From Janthinobacterium sp. 64 (GTDB lineage: Bacteria; Pseudomonadota; Gammaproteobacteria; Burkholderiales; Burkholderiaceae_D): a stretch of DNA of 64,000 bases. The first letter of the stretch is position 1. Every line of letters starts with the position of its first letter. The DNA is taken from the NCBI RefSeq assembly GCF_002813325.1, contig NZ_PHUG01000001.1, positions 1,736,001 through 1,800,000 on the forward strand, written 5' to 3'. Under the pieces are notes generated by a model. The model saw only the letters and a list, made by a program, of their open reading frames with translations, searched no databases and was not told the DNA's origin. This document shows positions 26,541 through 35,769 of this stretch, in pieces. The position numbers and the translations under genes were made by a program.

Positions 26541-27911
26541 TCAGGCGGCCACGGCCTTCGGCAGATGCACGTGCCGGTAGACGAGGCCCGCCGCCAGGCC
26601 ATACGCGACGGCAATTGTCGCGTAGGCCAGCGGCAAACGCAGCGACCAGTCCGGCACCATGTGCAGGATGCTGCCGATCAGGGCCACGCCCACCAGCGCG
26701 CCGATTTGCCGGTTCGCATTCAGGGCCGCCGCCGCGCTGTTCGCATGTTGCTTGCCGGCCACCCGCATCACGGTGGCCGTCATGGCGGGAATGGCGATGC
26801 CGATGGCCACGTTCATGATGGCCGTGCCCAGCGCCAGCAGCGCAAACGGCGTACCCGGACGCAAGCCCATCAGCAACAAGGCCATGACGGCCCCCACCAG
26901 CAAGCCGGCCAGCATGGGCCAGCGCGTGCCATGGCGCGCCGCGATACTTCCCGCCATGAAATTACCCACCGTATAGGCCGCCATCATAGGGAGCAGGCGC
27001 AAGCCCGACTGCAAGGCGTCGGCGCCGCCCGACTGCTGCAGGAACAGGCTCAACAAGAACAGTTGGCCAAACACGCAGAAATTGATCAAAAAACCCACGC
27101 CATTGGCCGCGCCAAAGCTGCTGCTGTGAAACAGTGCACGCGGCAACAGCGGATGGCTGCCGCTGCGTTCGCGCCGCAGCAATTGCCCGGCCGACAGCAC
27201 CGTCAAGGCCCCCGCCGCCAGCACACCGGGCGACAGCCAGCCCAGCACGGGCCCTTCGATCAGCACGAAACTGAGACCCGCCAACGCCGCCACGCCCAGC
27301 GCATGGCTGAACAGCGATAAATCGCGCGGCTGGCGCGCTGGCGCCGCCAAGAGCACTTGCGCCATGACGATGGCCAGCACGCCCAGCGGCACATTCACCC
27401 AGAAGACGCTGCGCCAGCCGAACTGGTGCACGAGGATGCCGCCGATCAGGGGGCCGGACGCACCGGCCACGCCCACCAGCGCCGACCAGGCGCCCAGCAT
27501 CCGCGTGCGCTCGCGCTCGTCGTCAAAGCTGTGCGTCAGCAGGCTGAGCGAGCTGGGCATGAACAGGGCCGCGCCCGCGCCCTGCAGCAAACGCGCCGCC
27601 GTCAGGAAGTGGCCATCAGGGGCGGCGCCGCACAAAATCGAGCCGAGGATGAAGATGCCCAGGCCGCCCTGGTACACGGCTTTCGGCCCGTAGCGGTCGG
27701 CCAGCGCGCCGCCGGCCAGCAGCAGCGCGGCAAACGTCAGGGTATAGCCGTCGACCACCCAGACCAGGCCCGTCAGCGGGATACGCAAATCCAGCGCGAT
27801 ATCGGACAAGGCCACGTTGACGGCCGTGACGTCAATCATCGCCATGACGAAGCCGAAAGCCAGGGTCAGCAAGATCAAGCCGCTGGCGCGGCGCGGTGTG
27901 GGGGCAGACAT
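26541..27911 (-). CDS. MFS multidrug-type transporter, DHA2 (EmrB/QacA) family
   Basis: A 456-residue inner-membrane proton antiporter with about 14 predicted helices. DHA2 landmarks are the first-helix region FVMAMIDVTAVNVALSDIA, WVVDGYTLTFAALLLAGGAL and motif A (ADRYGPK), then motif C-like GPLIGGILV and GWRSVFWVNVPLG. It probably exports a drug or hydrophobic metabolite. The frame extends to 27998, but ATG 27911 has an AAGGAA site 5 bases upstream and fits the family. It diverges from a LysR-type regulator that likely controls it and ends 7 bases after the convergent ribB. Confidence 0.9.
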   Translation of the reverse strand: MSAPTPRRASGLILLTLAFGFVMAMIDVTAVNVALSDIALDLRIPLTGLVWVVDGYTLTFAALLLAGGALADRYGPKAVYQGGLGIFILGSILCGAAPDGHFLTAARLLQGAGAALFMPSSLSLLTHSFDDERERTRMLGAWSALVGVAGASGPLIGGILVHQFGWRSVFWVNVPLGVLAIVMAQVLLAAPARQPRDLSLFSHALGVAALAGLSFVLIEGPVLGWLSPGVLAAGALTVLSAGQLLRRERSGSHPLLPRALFHSSSFGAANGVGFLINFCVFGQLFLLSLFLQQSGGADALQSGLRLLPMMAAYTVGNFMAGSIAARHGTRWPMLAGLLVGAVMALLLMGLRPGTPFALLALGTAIMNVAIGIAIPAMTATVMRVAGKQHANSAAAALNANRQIGALVGVALIGSILHMVPDWSLRLPLAYATIAVAYGLAAGLVYRHVHLPKAVAA

Positions 27912-27990
27912 GGTATTCCTTGCAGAGACAGAAGGGCAGCCATTATGCGAGCGTTGCATGATGCAGTAAACAGGCATAAAATCGGCACCT

Positions 27991-28008
27991 TGATGCAAAA
28001 ATGCATCA
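27991..28008. promoter_or_regulatory. LysR-type operator candidate in the divergent promoter
   Basis: A perfect 7-base inverted repeat, TGATGCA-AAAA-TGCATCA, lies between the divergent MFS and LysR genes, 18 bases before the LysR start. A related half site GCATGATGCA occurs near 27956. LysR regulators usually bind T-N11-A dyads of this size. Confidence 0.6.
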
Positions 28009-28025
28009 TGAAAAAGGACAACAGA

Positions 28026-28901
28026 ATGGACTGGGATAACGCGCGCATCTTTCTGGCCATCGGCCGGGCCGGCACCCTGCGCGGCGCGGCGGCCCTGCTG
28101 CGCATCGACCAGGCCACCTGCGGGCGCCGCCTGGCCGCGCTGGAAAGCTCGCTGGGCGCCACCCTGTTCCTGCGCACGCCGTCGGGCTACGTGCCCACGC
28201 CGGCCGGCGAACTGGCGCTCACGGCCGCCGAAGCGATGGAGCGAGCGGCCGACAAGATGCAGCGCGAGATGCAGGGCGTCGACAACCGTTTAAGCGGCCT
28301 GGTGCGCGTGGCCACCACCGACACCATGGCCAGCCATTTCGTCATCCGCGCCATGCAGCAGCTGCACGCGGCCCACCCGGACATCCGCATCGTGCTCAAC
28401 GTGGCGCCGGCATTGGCCAGCCTGACGCGGCGCGAAGCGGACCTGGCCGTGCGCGGCGTGCGCCCCACCGACCCGGATCTGATCTCGCGCCACCTGGTCA
28501 AGCGCAGCCTGGGCCTGTACGCGTCAAAAAGCTACCTGGCCGAGCGGGGCGAACCCGTGCGCGGCACGGCGCTGGCCGGACACGACATCGTCATCTACCA
28601 CCATTCCGTCACGCCGCGCCATGGCGACAAAATCGCCGGCGAATCCGTCGCCAACGCCCGCGTCGCAATGGAAGTCAATTCGGCGGCGATGCTGCAGGAA
28701 GCCACGCGCGCGGGCCTGGGCGTGGCCGAGCTGGCCACCCACTTGGGCGACATCGACCCGCAACTGGTGCGCATCTGGCCCGAGCGGGCGGAAAGCTACG
28801 ACGTATGGCTGGTCATGCATGCCGACCTGAACCGCTCTGCCCGCGTGCGCGCGGCGGCCGACGCCATCATTGCCAGCGTGGCCAGCGCAGCCGGCCAATA
28901 G
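28026..28901 (+). CDS. LysR-family transcriptional regulator
   Basis: A 291-residue LysR-type regulator. The N-terminal winged helix (MDWDNARIFLAIGRAGTLRG, then AALLRIDQATCGRRLAALES) covers residues 1-60, and a periplasmic-binding-like effector domain covers about 90-290. ATG 28026 was chosen because an AAGGA site lies about 8 bases before it; the frame is open much further upstream, but only as antisense to the MFS gene. It probably regulates the divergent exporter through the TGATGCA dyad. The effector is unknown. Confidence 0.88.
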   Translation: MDWDNARIFLAIGRAGTLRGAAALLRIDQATCGRRLAALESSLGATLFLRTPSGYVPTPAGELALTAAEAMERAADKMQREMQGVDNRLSGLVRVATTDTMASHFVIRAMQQLHAAHPDIRIVLNVAPALASLTRREADLAVRGVRPTDPDLISRHLVKRSLGLYASKSYLAERGEPVRGTALAGHDIVIYHHSVTPRHGDKIAGESVANARVAMEVNSAAMLQEATRAGLGVAELATHLGDIDPQLVRIWPERAESYDVWLVMHADLNRSARVRAAADAIIASVASAAGQ

Positions 28902-28970
28902 CGGGCTTGCCAGGCACGGCCGCACGGCTGGACAATCGCTTGTATCGAACGCATCCAATGTTAAGATGCC

Positions 28971-29789
28971 ATGATGACCCTATCCGTCTCCCTCATCATC
29001 AGCCTGCGCCGCCTGCACCGGGCCACCATGGCCTGGCTGGTCAGCTGGTGGCGCATGCTGCATTTCGCCACCCTCGTGTTTTCGCTGGCCCTGTCGCCGT
29101 CAAGCTATAACCGCGACAACCGCCCCATCCTCGCGCACCGCCTGGTGACGAATACGGCGCCGAACCTGGTCTGGTTCAGCGTGGCCTGCGCGCTCGTCAG
29201 CCTGGTGCTGATACGCATCGTCGTCGTCAGCGCGCAAAGCTACGGCCTGTCGCGCTATGCGCTGGAAATGGTGGTGCGCGTGCTGGTGCTGGAACTGATA
29301 CCGCTGACGGCCGCCCTGTTCGTCGCGCTGCGCCTGACCTTGCCCGACGGCATTGCGTTCGCGCAAATGCGCTCGTCCGGCATGCTCGATACCATGCAGC
29401 GCCAGGGCGTCGACCTGCTGCGCCGCGAATACTTTCCGCGCGTCATGTCCGGCATCTTCGCCGTGTGGATGCTGGCCATCGTCAGCTGCGTCACCTCGCT
29501 GATCCTCGCGTATGTCACCATCTATGGTTTCACGCCGTGGGCGCTGCAAGGCTACACGCGCGTCGTCGGGCAGATCTTCAATCCGGCCGTGGCGCTGATT
29601 TTGATGCTCAAGGTCATCTTCTTCAGCTTTGCCGTGGCCCTGATTCCGCTGGCCTCGTCATACTATCCGGAGGAGCCGCATGGCCGGCGCAACCGGCTGT
29701 GGGCCGCGCACGGCCTGTCCGAAATGCTGCGCCTGTTTTCCGTCATCCTGCTGATCGAAGTGGCTTCGCTGATGGGCAATTACTACTGA
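28971..29789 (+). CDS. MlaE-like ABC permease of an MCE lipid-transport system
   Basis: A 272-residue integral membrane protein with five or six helices, divergent from but alignable with MlaE/YrbE permeases: the central VRVLVLELIPLTAALFVALR corresponds to the conserved EL-P-LTA-L stretch, followed by the coupling-loop region MRSSGMLDTMQRQGVDLLRR. The MCE protein gene follows 52 bases later and a lipoprotein gene overlaps that, supporting the assignment. The adjacent MlaF-type ATPase gene expected for this transporter is missing. The sequence TTAAGATGCC precedes two consecutive ATG codons (28971 and 28974). Confidence 0.72.
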   Translation: MMTLSVSLIISLRRLHRATMAWLVSWWRMLHFATLVFSLALSPSSYNRDNRPILAHRLVTNTAPNLVWFSVACALVSLVLIRIVVVSAQSYGLSRYALEMVVRVLVLELIPLTAALFVALRLTLPDGIAFAQMRSSGMLDTMQRQGVDLLRREYFPRVMSGIFAVWMLAIVSCVTSLILAYVTIYGFTPWALQGYTRVVGQIFNPAVALILMLKVIFFSFAVALIPLASSYYPEEPHGRRNRLWAAHGLSEMLRLFSVILLIEVASLMGNYY

Positions 29790-29841
29790 TGCCCCGCCGC
29801 CGCCAGCGATCCCCGAACCACCCATACGAGAGCCAGAAGCC

Positions 29842-30852
29842 ATGAGCCAACCTCCAAATCCCGACCAGACCGACGTCACGGCGCCCGACGCCGTTTTGCC
29901 CGCCCCGCCGCCCGTGCGCCACGCCGAACTGAAGGCGGCCATCCTGCTCGTCTTCATGTTCGTGCTGGTGGTCGGCTCCGTCGTCTACCTGATGTATGCG
30001 CGCGGCGCCTTCGAAGCCACGCAAACGCTGGTGCTGACGGCCGACGATTCGGACGGCGTGGGCGTGGGCGCCGACCTGACCTTTTCCGGCTTTCCCATCG
30101 GCCGCGTGCAGCGCATCGAACTGGCGCCGGACGGACGCGCGCGCGTCATCATCGACGTGCCGCGCAAAGATGCGCACTGGCTGCGCAGCAGCTCCATCTT
30201 CACGCTGGAGCGGGGCATCGTCGGCGGCGCCAAGCTGCGCGCCTACAGCGGCATCCTGACGGACCCGCCGCTGCCCGACGACGCCACGCGCGACTTGCTG
30301 GTGGGCGACATGGCGGCGGAAATCCCGCGCCTGCTGGCCGCCGCGAAAGACTTGCTGAACAACCTGGGCAACCTGACGGGCACCGATTCCGCGCTCGACG
30401 GCACCCTGCGCAATGTGCAGGCGGTGACGGGCAAGCTGAGCGGCCCGGGCGGCGCCATGGGTCTGCTGACGGGCGACGACAAGCAGTCGCGCCTGCTGGT
30501 CGAGCGGGCCAACGCCCTGCTGGTCACGGCGGACCAGCTGGCGCGCCGCACGGATGGCCTGGTGGCCAATGCCGACACGCGCGTCTTCGGCGACAAGGGC
30601 GTGATGACGGATGCGCAGGCCACCATCGTGCAGCTGAACGCGCTGCTGGCCGACACGCGCGCCAGCCTGAAAAAAGTCGACGCCGTGCTGGTCGAAGCGC
30701 AAGCCGTGGGCGCCAACGCCAAAGCGGCCACAGCCGACCTGGGCCCGCTGCGCGCGGACGTGGAAAGCAATCTGCGCAAGGTCGAGCAGCTGGTCAATGA
30801 CATCAACCGCAAATGGCCGTTCAAGCGCAATCCGGAGATCAAACTGCCATGA
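29842..30852 (+). CDS. MCE/MlaD domain protein anchored in the inner membrane
   Basis: A 336-residue periplasmic protein with an N-terminal transmembrane anchor (about residues 37-58). It has one MCE domain (about 65-150): the DSDGVGVGADLTFSGFPIGRV strand set is the classical signature, in which a lipid-conducting ring forms by hexamerisation. The C-terminal 180 residues are helical and could form a periplasm-spanning tube (AAKDLLNNLGNLTG, then repeated Leu heptads). It lies between the permease and a lipoprotein gene whose start overlaps its stop (ATGA). Confidence 0.87.
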   Translation: MSQPPNPDQTDVTAPDAVLPAPPPVRHAELKAAILLVFMFVLVVGSVVYLMYARGAFEATQTLVLTADDSDGVGVGADLTFSGFPIGRVQRIELAPDGRARVIIDVPRKDAHWLRSSSIFTLERGIVGGAKLRAYSGILTDPPLPDDATRDLLVGDMAAEIPRLLAAAKDLLNNLGNLTGTDSALDGTLRNVQAVTGKLSGPGGAMGLLTGDDKQSRLLVERANALLVTADQLARRTDGLVANADTRVFGDKGVMTDAQATIVQLNALLADTRASLKKVDAVLVEAQAVGANAKAATADLGPLRADVESNLRKVEQLVNDINRKWPFKRNPEIKLP

Positions 30853-31520
30853 GAAAACTCAACGTCACCCTGTCCGCACTGACCCTGACCGCGCTCGCCG
30901 CCTGCTCCAGCGGCCCGCCCGTGCCGGACTGGAAGATGAATGCGCAAAGTTCCATCGAGCGCTTTCAAGCGGCTTACTTGAATGGCAACGCCCTGGTCGA
31001 GCAGACGGAATTCCGGCGCGCCCGCAGCCAGGTGGCCGGCACGGGCAAGCTTGACCTCGTGGCGCGCATCGAACTGCTGCGCTGCGCCGCGCGCGTGGCC
31101 AGCCTGGCCTTCGAGGACTGCGCCGGCTTTGAGGCCTTGCGCGCCGACGCGAACGACGCCGACCGCGCGTATGCGGCTTACTTGGCCGGCAAGGCGCAGG
31201 TGGCCGACATCGCCCTGCTGCCGGAAACGCAGCGCGCGCCAGCCGCTGCCGGCTCGGACACGGCCGCCGCCAGCGCCGTGGCGGCCATCGCTGACCCGCT
31301 GTCGCAGCTGGTGGCGGCCGGCGTGCTGCTGCGCTCGGGCCGCGCCACGCCGGCGCTGCTCGATACGGCCGTGGCCACCGCCTCGGACCAGGGCTGGCGC
31401 CGCCCGTTGCTGGCGTGGCTGGGCGGGCAGCGCCTGCGCGCCGAACAGGCGGGCGACACGCAAGCGGCGCAGCGCATTGCGCGGCGCATGGCGATCATCG
31501 AGCAGCCGCTGGCCCCCTGA
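30849..31520 (+). CDS. Lipoprotein of the MCE operon
   Basis: A 223-residue lipoprotein. The signal peptide ends in the lipobox LAAC (cysteine about residue 19). The mature part is Ala-rich and helical (SSIERFQAAYLNGNALVEQ, then repeated helix pairs) with tetratricopeptide-like character, but I cannot assign a family. The start ATG overlaps the MCE gene stop by 4 bases, so its translation is coupled. By analogy with other MCE systems it may be an outer-membrane or periplasmic partner of the transporter; this is inferred from position. Confidence 0.78.
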   Translation: MRKLNVTLSALTLTALAACSSGPPVPDWKMNAQSSIERFQAAYLNGNALVEQTEFRRARSQVAGTGKLDLVARIELLRCAARVASLAFEDCAGFEALRADANDADRAYAAYLAGKAQVADIALLPETQRAPAAAGSDTAAASAVAAIADPLSQLVAAGVLLRSGRATPALLDTAVATASDQGWRRPLLAWLGGQRLRAEQAGDTQAAQRIARRMAIIEQPLAP

Positions 31521-31607
31521 ACGTGCCGATGGCGGCCCAAGGCAGGCAGAATCAGGCATAATTCAGCCAGGATGACAGCAATGCCGTGCAGGCAGCGAGG
31601 TGTGACG

Positions 31608-32933
31608 ATGCAGTTCGAGGATTTCGACTTTTCCACCCCCGAGGCCGGCAAGCACGGCGAGGGGCCGCCGGCCGATGACACACCGGCCGCCACGGCCGTA
31701 CGCCTGCAATACCTGCTCGACAATACGCCCTCCATCATCTATTGCACCGTGCCCAGCGGCGACTTCAAGATGACCTTCGTCAGCAACAATGCCTTGAACG
31801 TGCTGGGCTACCAGCCCGAGGAGATGGTGGCCGACCCCAACTTCTGGTTCGACCACATCCACCCCGACGATGCGCCCGGCATCTTTTCCAGCCTGGCGCA
31901 GATCTTCGTCGAAGGCGCGCGCGCCTATGAATACCGCTTCCGCGTGCGCGACGGCAGCTATCTGTGGATGCACGACAGCCTGCGCCTGGTGCGCGACGAG
32001 CATGGCGTGCCGTTCGAGGTGATCGGCTCGCTGACGGACATCACGGAACGCAAGCGCATGGAAGCGATGCTGCAGGCGCGCGGCGAAGAACAGCAACTAC
32101 TGATCAGCAAGTTGCAGGAAGCGCACGACCAGCTGCTGCAATCGGAAAAAATGGCTTCCATCGGCCAGCTGGCGGCCGGCATCGCGCATGAAATCAACAA
32201 CCCGATCGGCTTCGTCAATTCCAACATGAGTTCGCTGCAAGGCTACGTCGGCACCCTGTTCGGCGTCATCGGGCAATATGAAGCGGCGATGCGCGAGACG
32301 CCCGACGGCCCTGCCCTGGCCGCACGCGTGGCCGAGGTACGCGCGCAGGCCGACCTGGCCTTCCTGCAGGACGACATGGTGGACCTGGTGCGCGAATCGA
32401 TGGATGGCTTGAAGCGCGTGCGCGACATCGTGCAGGCGCTGAAGGACTTTTCCCACGTGGGCGAGACGGACTGGCAAGTGGCCAGCCTGCACGCGGGCCT
32501 GGACAGCACCTTGAATATCGTCGCCAACGAATTGAAATACAAGGCGCGCATCGAGAAACACTATGGCGAACTGCCGCAGATACTGTGCCTGGCCTCGCAG
32601 CTGAACCAGGTCTTCATGAACCTGCTCGTCAACGCGGGCCAGGCCATCAGCAGCGACGGCGTGATCAGCATCCGCACGGGCCACGCGGGCGACTGGGTGT
32701 GGGTGGAAATCGGCGACACGGGCGCCGGCATCGCACCCGAGCACCTGAACCGCATCTTCGAGCCATTCTTCACCACCAAGGCCGTGGGCAGCGGCACGGG
32801 CCTGGGACTGTCGCTGTCATATGGCATCGTCAACAAGCATGGCGGGCGCATCGAGGTGGCGTCCGAAGTGGGCCAGGGCACGCGCTTTACCGTGCACCTG
32901 CCGCTGCAGCCGCCTGGCGCCGCGAAGGCCTAG
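31608..32933 (+). CDS. PAS-domain sensor histidine kinase, cytoplasmic
   Basis: A 441-residue kinase without membrane helices. A PAS/PAC domain occupies about residues 25-145 (LLDNTPSIIYCT to GSLTDITERKR), then a coiled coil. The HisKA-like phosphoacceptor helix has the conserved histidine in [17 protein letters not shown], and a HATPase_c domain follows ([38 protein letters not shown]). ATG 31608 has a GAGGTG site; upstream in-frame starts do not. Its stop overlaps by 4 bases, tail to tail, with the response-regulator gene at 32930-34291. It probably belongs to the same signalling network as that operon. Confidence 0.9.
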   Translation: MQFEDFDFSTPEAGKHGEGPPADDTPAATAVRLQYLLDNTPSIIYCTVPSGDFKMTFVSNNALNVLGYQPEEMVADPNFWFDHIHPDDAPGIFSSLAQIFVEGARAYEYRFRVRDGSYLWMHDSLRLVRDEHGVPFEVIGSLTDITERKRMEAMLQARGEEQQLLISKLQEAHDQLLQSEKMASIGQLAAGIAHEINNPIGFVNSNMSSLQGYVGTLFGVIGQYEAAMRETPDGPALAARVAEVRAQADLAFLQDDMVDLVRESMDGLKRVRDIVQALKDFSHVGETDWQVASLHAGLDSTLNIVANELKYKARIEKHYGELPQILCLASQLNQVFMNLLVNAGQAISSDGVISIRTGHAGDWVWVEIGDTGAGIAPEHLNRIFEPFFTTKAVGSGTGLGLSLSYGIVNKHGGRIEVASEVGQGTRFTVHLPLQPPGAAKA

Positions 32934-34291
32934 GCGTCTTTCGGCGGCGCGTACACGCGGATGCTCAGGCGCCCGCCATTCTTGCCTTCGAAATCGAGCA
33001 GCTGGGAAATCACGCGGGCCGTCAGCACGTGTTCGGCCGCCAGCAGCATCAGGCCGTCGCGGCTGATCAGGTCGCGCGACAGCGTCATGCCCGGCTCCAG
33101 CTGGCCTGACAGCACGGTCAGGTCGCGCGCCGGCGGCTCCGTCTCTTCCATGATGCTGCGGAAAGCGGCCACCACGGCCGGGTCGTAGCGCTTGCCGACG
33201 CTGTCGTAGATCAGGGTGCGCGCTTCGTCGGCGCGCAGGCTGCGCTGCACCATGGCGCCGATCTGCAAGCCGTCGTAGTCGGACGCCAGCGCCAGGATGC
33301 GCGCGCCCATGGGAATGGCCAGGCCCACCAGGCCATCGGGAAAGCCGCCGCCGTCGAAGCGCTCCAGCTGCGAGCGCAGGATGACGGAGACGGCGCGCAG
33401 CTCGTCGAGCGCCATCAATAATTGTTCGGCGCGCAGCGGATGCTTGCGGAACGCGGCCAGCTGCTCGCCCGTCCAGGCGCTGGCCGGCAGTTCCAGCACA
33501 TCGTCACTCAAGCTGAGCTTGCCGATATCCTTGAGCAGGGCCGCGATGAACACGTCGCGCGCCTCCTGCCCTTCCAGGCCCAGCGCCTGCGCCAGCTTGC
33601 GCGACAGCTCGGCCACCCGCCGCGCATGGCCGGCCAGCTTGCCGCCGCGCATCTCGATCAGGTTGGAAAACACCTTGATGGTCGTCACGAACGTGGCTTT
33701 CAGGCGTTCATTGGCCGCCTGCACCTCGTCGTGCGACTGTTTCAGCTGCTGCGTGCGCGTGGCCACCTTCGCTTCCAGGCTGGCGTTGAGCGCCTGCAGC
33801 TGCACGTTCTGGCTGGCCGTCAGCGCTTCGAGGCGCAGTTTTTCCTGCTCCAGCGCGCGCCGTTCCAGCGCGTGGCGCACCACCAGCACGATATCGTTTT
33901 CGTCCCACGGCTTGGTCACGTAGCGGTAGATTTCGCCCTGGTTGATGGCGTCGAGGATGGACTGGATGTCGGCATAGCCCGTCAGCAGCAAGCGGATGGT
34001 GCCGGGCCAGCGCTGGCGCACCTGGGCCAGGAATTGCGCGCCATCCATGTACGGCATGCGCATGTCGGAAATGACCAGGTCCACCGTCTCGCTCTCGAGC
34101 AGGGCCAGGCCGGCCGCGCCGCCGTCGGCCGTCAGCACGCGGTAGCCGTGCGGGCGGAACAAGCGCCGCAGCGACGAGAGGATATTCGGTTCGTCATCGA
34201 CGCACAGGATGGTCGGCGGCGCGGCCGCGGTGCTGGCGCTGGTGCTTGTACTGGTGCTGGTACTGATGCTCATGCTGTCCTGTTCGGTCAT
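32930..34291 (-). CDS. Response regulator with a degenerate HD-GYP output domain
   Basis: A 453-residue protein and last gene of a five-gene operon. After a Ser/Thr repeat (STSTSTSTSAST, residues about 9-20) comes a receiver domain (TILCVDDEPNILSSL; phosphoacceptor Asp in ISDMRMPYMDG; KPW). A coiled coil (about 140-210) and an HD-GYP-like domain (about 210-360) follow. The catalytic HD pair reads KD (LLKDIGKL) and the HHE motif reads QLE (QLERFDGGGFPDGL), so c-di-GMP hydrolysis is unlikely; it may bind rather than cleave. The C-terminal 60 residues (LEPGMTLSRDLIS to LLAAEHVLT) repeat a module found in the 114-residue protein of the same operon. Confidence 0.85.
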   Translation of the reverse strand: MTEQDSMSISTSTSTSTSASTAAAPPTILCVDDEPNILSSLRRLFRPHGYRVLTADGGAAGLALLESETVDLVISDMRMPYMDGAQFLAQVRQRWPGTIRLLLTGYADIQSILDAINQGEIYRYVTKPWDENDIVLVVRHALERRALEQEKLRLEALTASQNVQLQALNASLEAKVATRTQQLKQSHDEVQAANERLKATFVTTIKVFSNLIEMRGGKLAGHARRVAELSRKLAQALGLEGQEARDVFIAALLKDIGKLSLSDDVLELPASAWTGEQLAAFRKHPLRAEQLLMALDELRAVSVILRSQLERFDGGGFPDGLVGLAIPMGARILALASDYDGLQIGAMVQRSLRADEARTLIYDSVGKRYDPAVVAAFRSIMEETEPPARDLTVLSGQLEPGMTLSRDLISRDGLMLLAAEHVLTARVISQLLDFEGKNGGRLSIRVYAPPKDA

Positions 34292-35769
34292 GGTACGGCG
34301 GCCTGCGCCTGGCGCACGGGCAAGGTGATGCGGAAGGTGGTGCCGCGGCCGATGATGCTGCGCACGTCGATGCGGCCATGGTGTTTCTGCACCGTGGTGT
34401 AGGCCAGCGACAGGCCCAGCCCCGTGCCCTTGCCGACGGCCTTGGTGGTAAAGAAGGGATCAAAGATGCGCGACAGGTGTTCGGGCGCGATGCCGCCGCC
34501 CGTGTCCTCGACCTCGATCCACACCTCCGCCGCGTTGTCGCTGCCCGTGCGCAAGGTGATGCGTCCGCGCTCCTCGCCCATGGCGTGGGCCGCGTTGACG
34601 ACCAGGTTCATGATCACCTGGTTCAGTTCGGACGGCTGGCATTCGATATCGGGAATATCGCCATATTCGCGCACCACGTCGGCCTTGTACTTGACCTCGT
34701 TATTCACGATATTGAGCGTGGTATCGATGCCCTGGCGCAGGTCGGCCCAGACCCACTCCTGGTGCGCATCCGTGCGCGAAAAATCCTTCAGGTCCTGCAC
34801 GATGCGGCGCACGCGCGAAATGCCTTCCTTCGACTCGCCCATCAGCATCGGTATGTCGGTGCGCAGGAAGTCCAGGTCGATCTGTTCGCGCAAGGCGCGC
34901 AGGCGCGCCGCCACCACCGGGTCGGCCACGGCCGGCTCGGCTTCCTCGTAGGCGTCGAGCATGCTGAACAGGTCGTCCAGGTAGCCTTCCAGGGTGCCGA
35001 AGTTGGAAAACACATAGCCGATGGGATTGTTGATCTCGTGCGCCACGCCGGCGGCCAGCTGGCCGATCGAGGCCAGCTTTTCCGACTGCAGCAGCTTTTG
35101 CTGGGCCAGCGACAGCTTGCTGTTCAATTCCGTCAGGGCCAGGTTACGTTCGCGCAATTCCAGATCGGCGATCTGGCGCTGGCGGATATCGTCGGCCAGG
35201 CGCTCATTCATTTCGGCCAGCTGGGCCGTGCGCTTGGCCACCAGGTGTTCCAGGTTGTCGTGCGCCTTGCGCAGCGCCAGTTCGGCCAGGCGCCGCTCGC
35301 TCACGTCGCGCAGCGTTTCGATGGCGCCCACCAGACGTCCCTGGCGGTCGCGCAGGGGTGCCGCCGTGAAATGCAGCCAGTGGCCGTCGGGGCCGATATC
35401 GGCAAAGAAATCCTCGGCCTCGAAGGCACCGGGAATGACGGGTGAACGCTTCAGCTTGCCAAGGTAAAGGTCATTTTCACCGAGCGCGATATCGTCGGCC
35501 ACCAGCAGGTCGGCCAGGCAGGCGCGCGGCTGCGGATAAAACGCCTTCCAGTGGTCGCGCGTGCCAACCATCTCGGCGGCCGTAAAGCCCAGCAACTGTT
35601 CGCAGGCGCTGTTCCAGTGCGTCACCACATGCTCCGTATCGATGGCGAAGGTGGCCACGGGATGGCCGTCGAAAAATGCCGATAGCGCGATGGTGTCGCC
35701 CTGGCGGCGTTCCGGCGTGGCGGGCAATGCCTTTCGTGCGTCTGTTTCCATGGCCTCTTTCTTGTTCAT
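34288..35769 (-). CDS. PAS-domain sensor histidine kinase of the five-gene signalling operon
   Basis: A 493-residue cytoplasmic kinase. PAS/PAC spans about residues 27-165 ([18 protein letters not shown] to [11 protein letters not shown]), then a coiled coil (about 165-240). The phosphoacceptor helix has the histidine in [17 protein letters not shown], and a complete HATPase_c domain follows ([41 protein letters not shown]). It closely resembles the kinase at 31608-32933, so one is probably a duplicate of the other. Both ends overlap the neighbouring genes by 4 bases (ATGA). It presumably phosphorylates one or both response regulators of the operon. Confidence 0.92.
   Translation of the reverse strand: MNKKEAMETDARKALPATPERRQGDTIALSAFFDGHPVATFAIDTEHVVTHWNSACEQLLGFTAAEMVGTRDHWKAFYPQPRACLADLLVADDIALGENDLYLGKLKRSPVIPGAFEAEDFFADIGPDGHWLHFTAAPLRDRQGRLVGAIETLRDVSERRLAELALRKAHDNLEHLVAKRTAQLAEMNERLADDIRQRQIADLELRERNLALTELNSKLSLAQQKLLQSEKLASIGQLAAGVAHEINNPIGYVFSNFGTLEGYLDDLFSMLDAYEEAEPAVADPVVAARLRALREQIDLDFLRTDIPMLMGESKEGISRVRRIVQDLKDFSRTDAHQEWVWADLRQGIDTTLNIVNNEVKYKADVVREYGDIPDIECQPSELNQVIMNLVVNAAHAMGEERGRITLRTGSDNAAEVWIEVEDTGGGIAPEHLSRIFDPFFTTKAVGKGTGLGLSLAYTTVQKHHGRIDVRSIIGRGTTFRITLPVRQAQAAVP

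Noticed and set aside
34190..34270. Ser/Thr dipeptide repeat as a possible frameshift artefact
   Set aside because: The repeat keeps the frame of the response regulator and its AGC/ACC codons look like a natural low-complexity linker.
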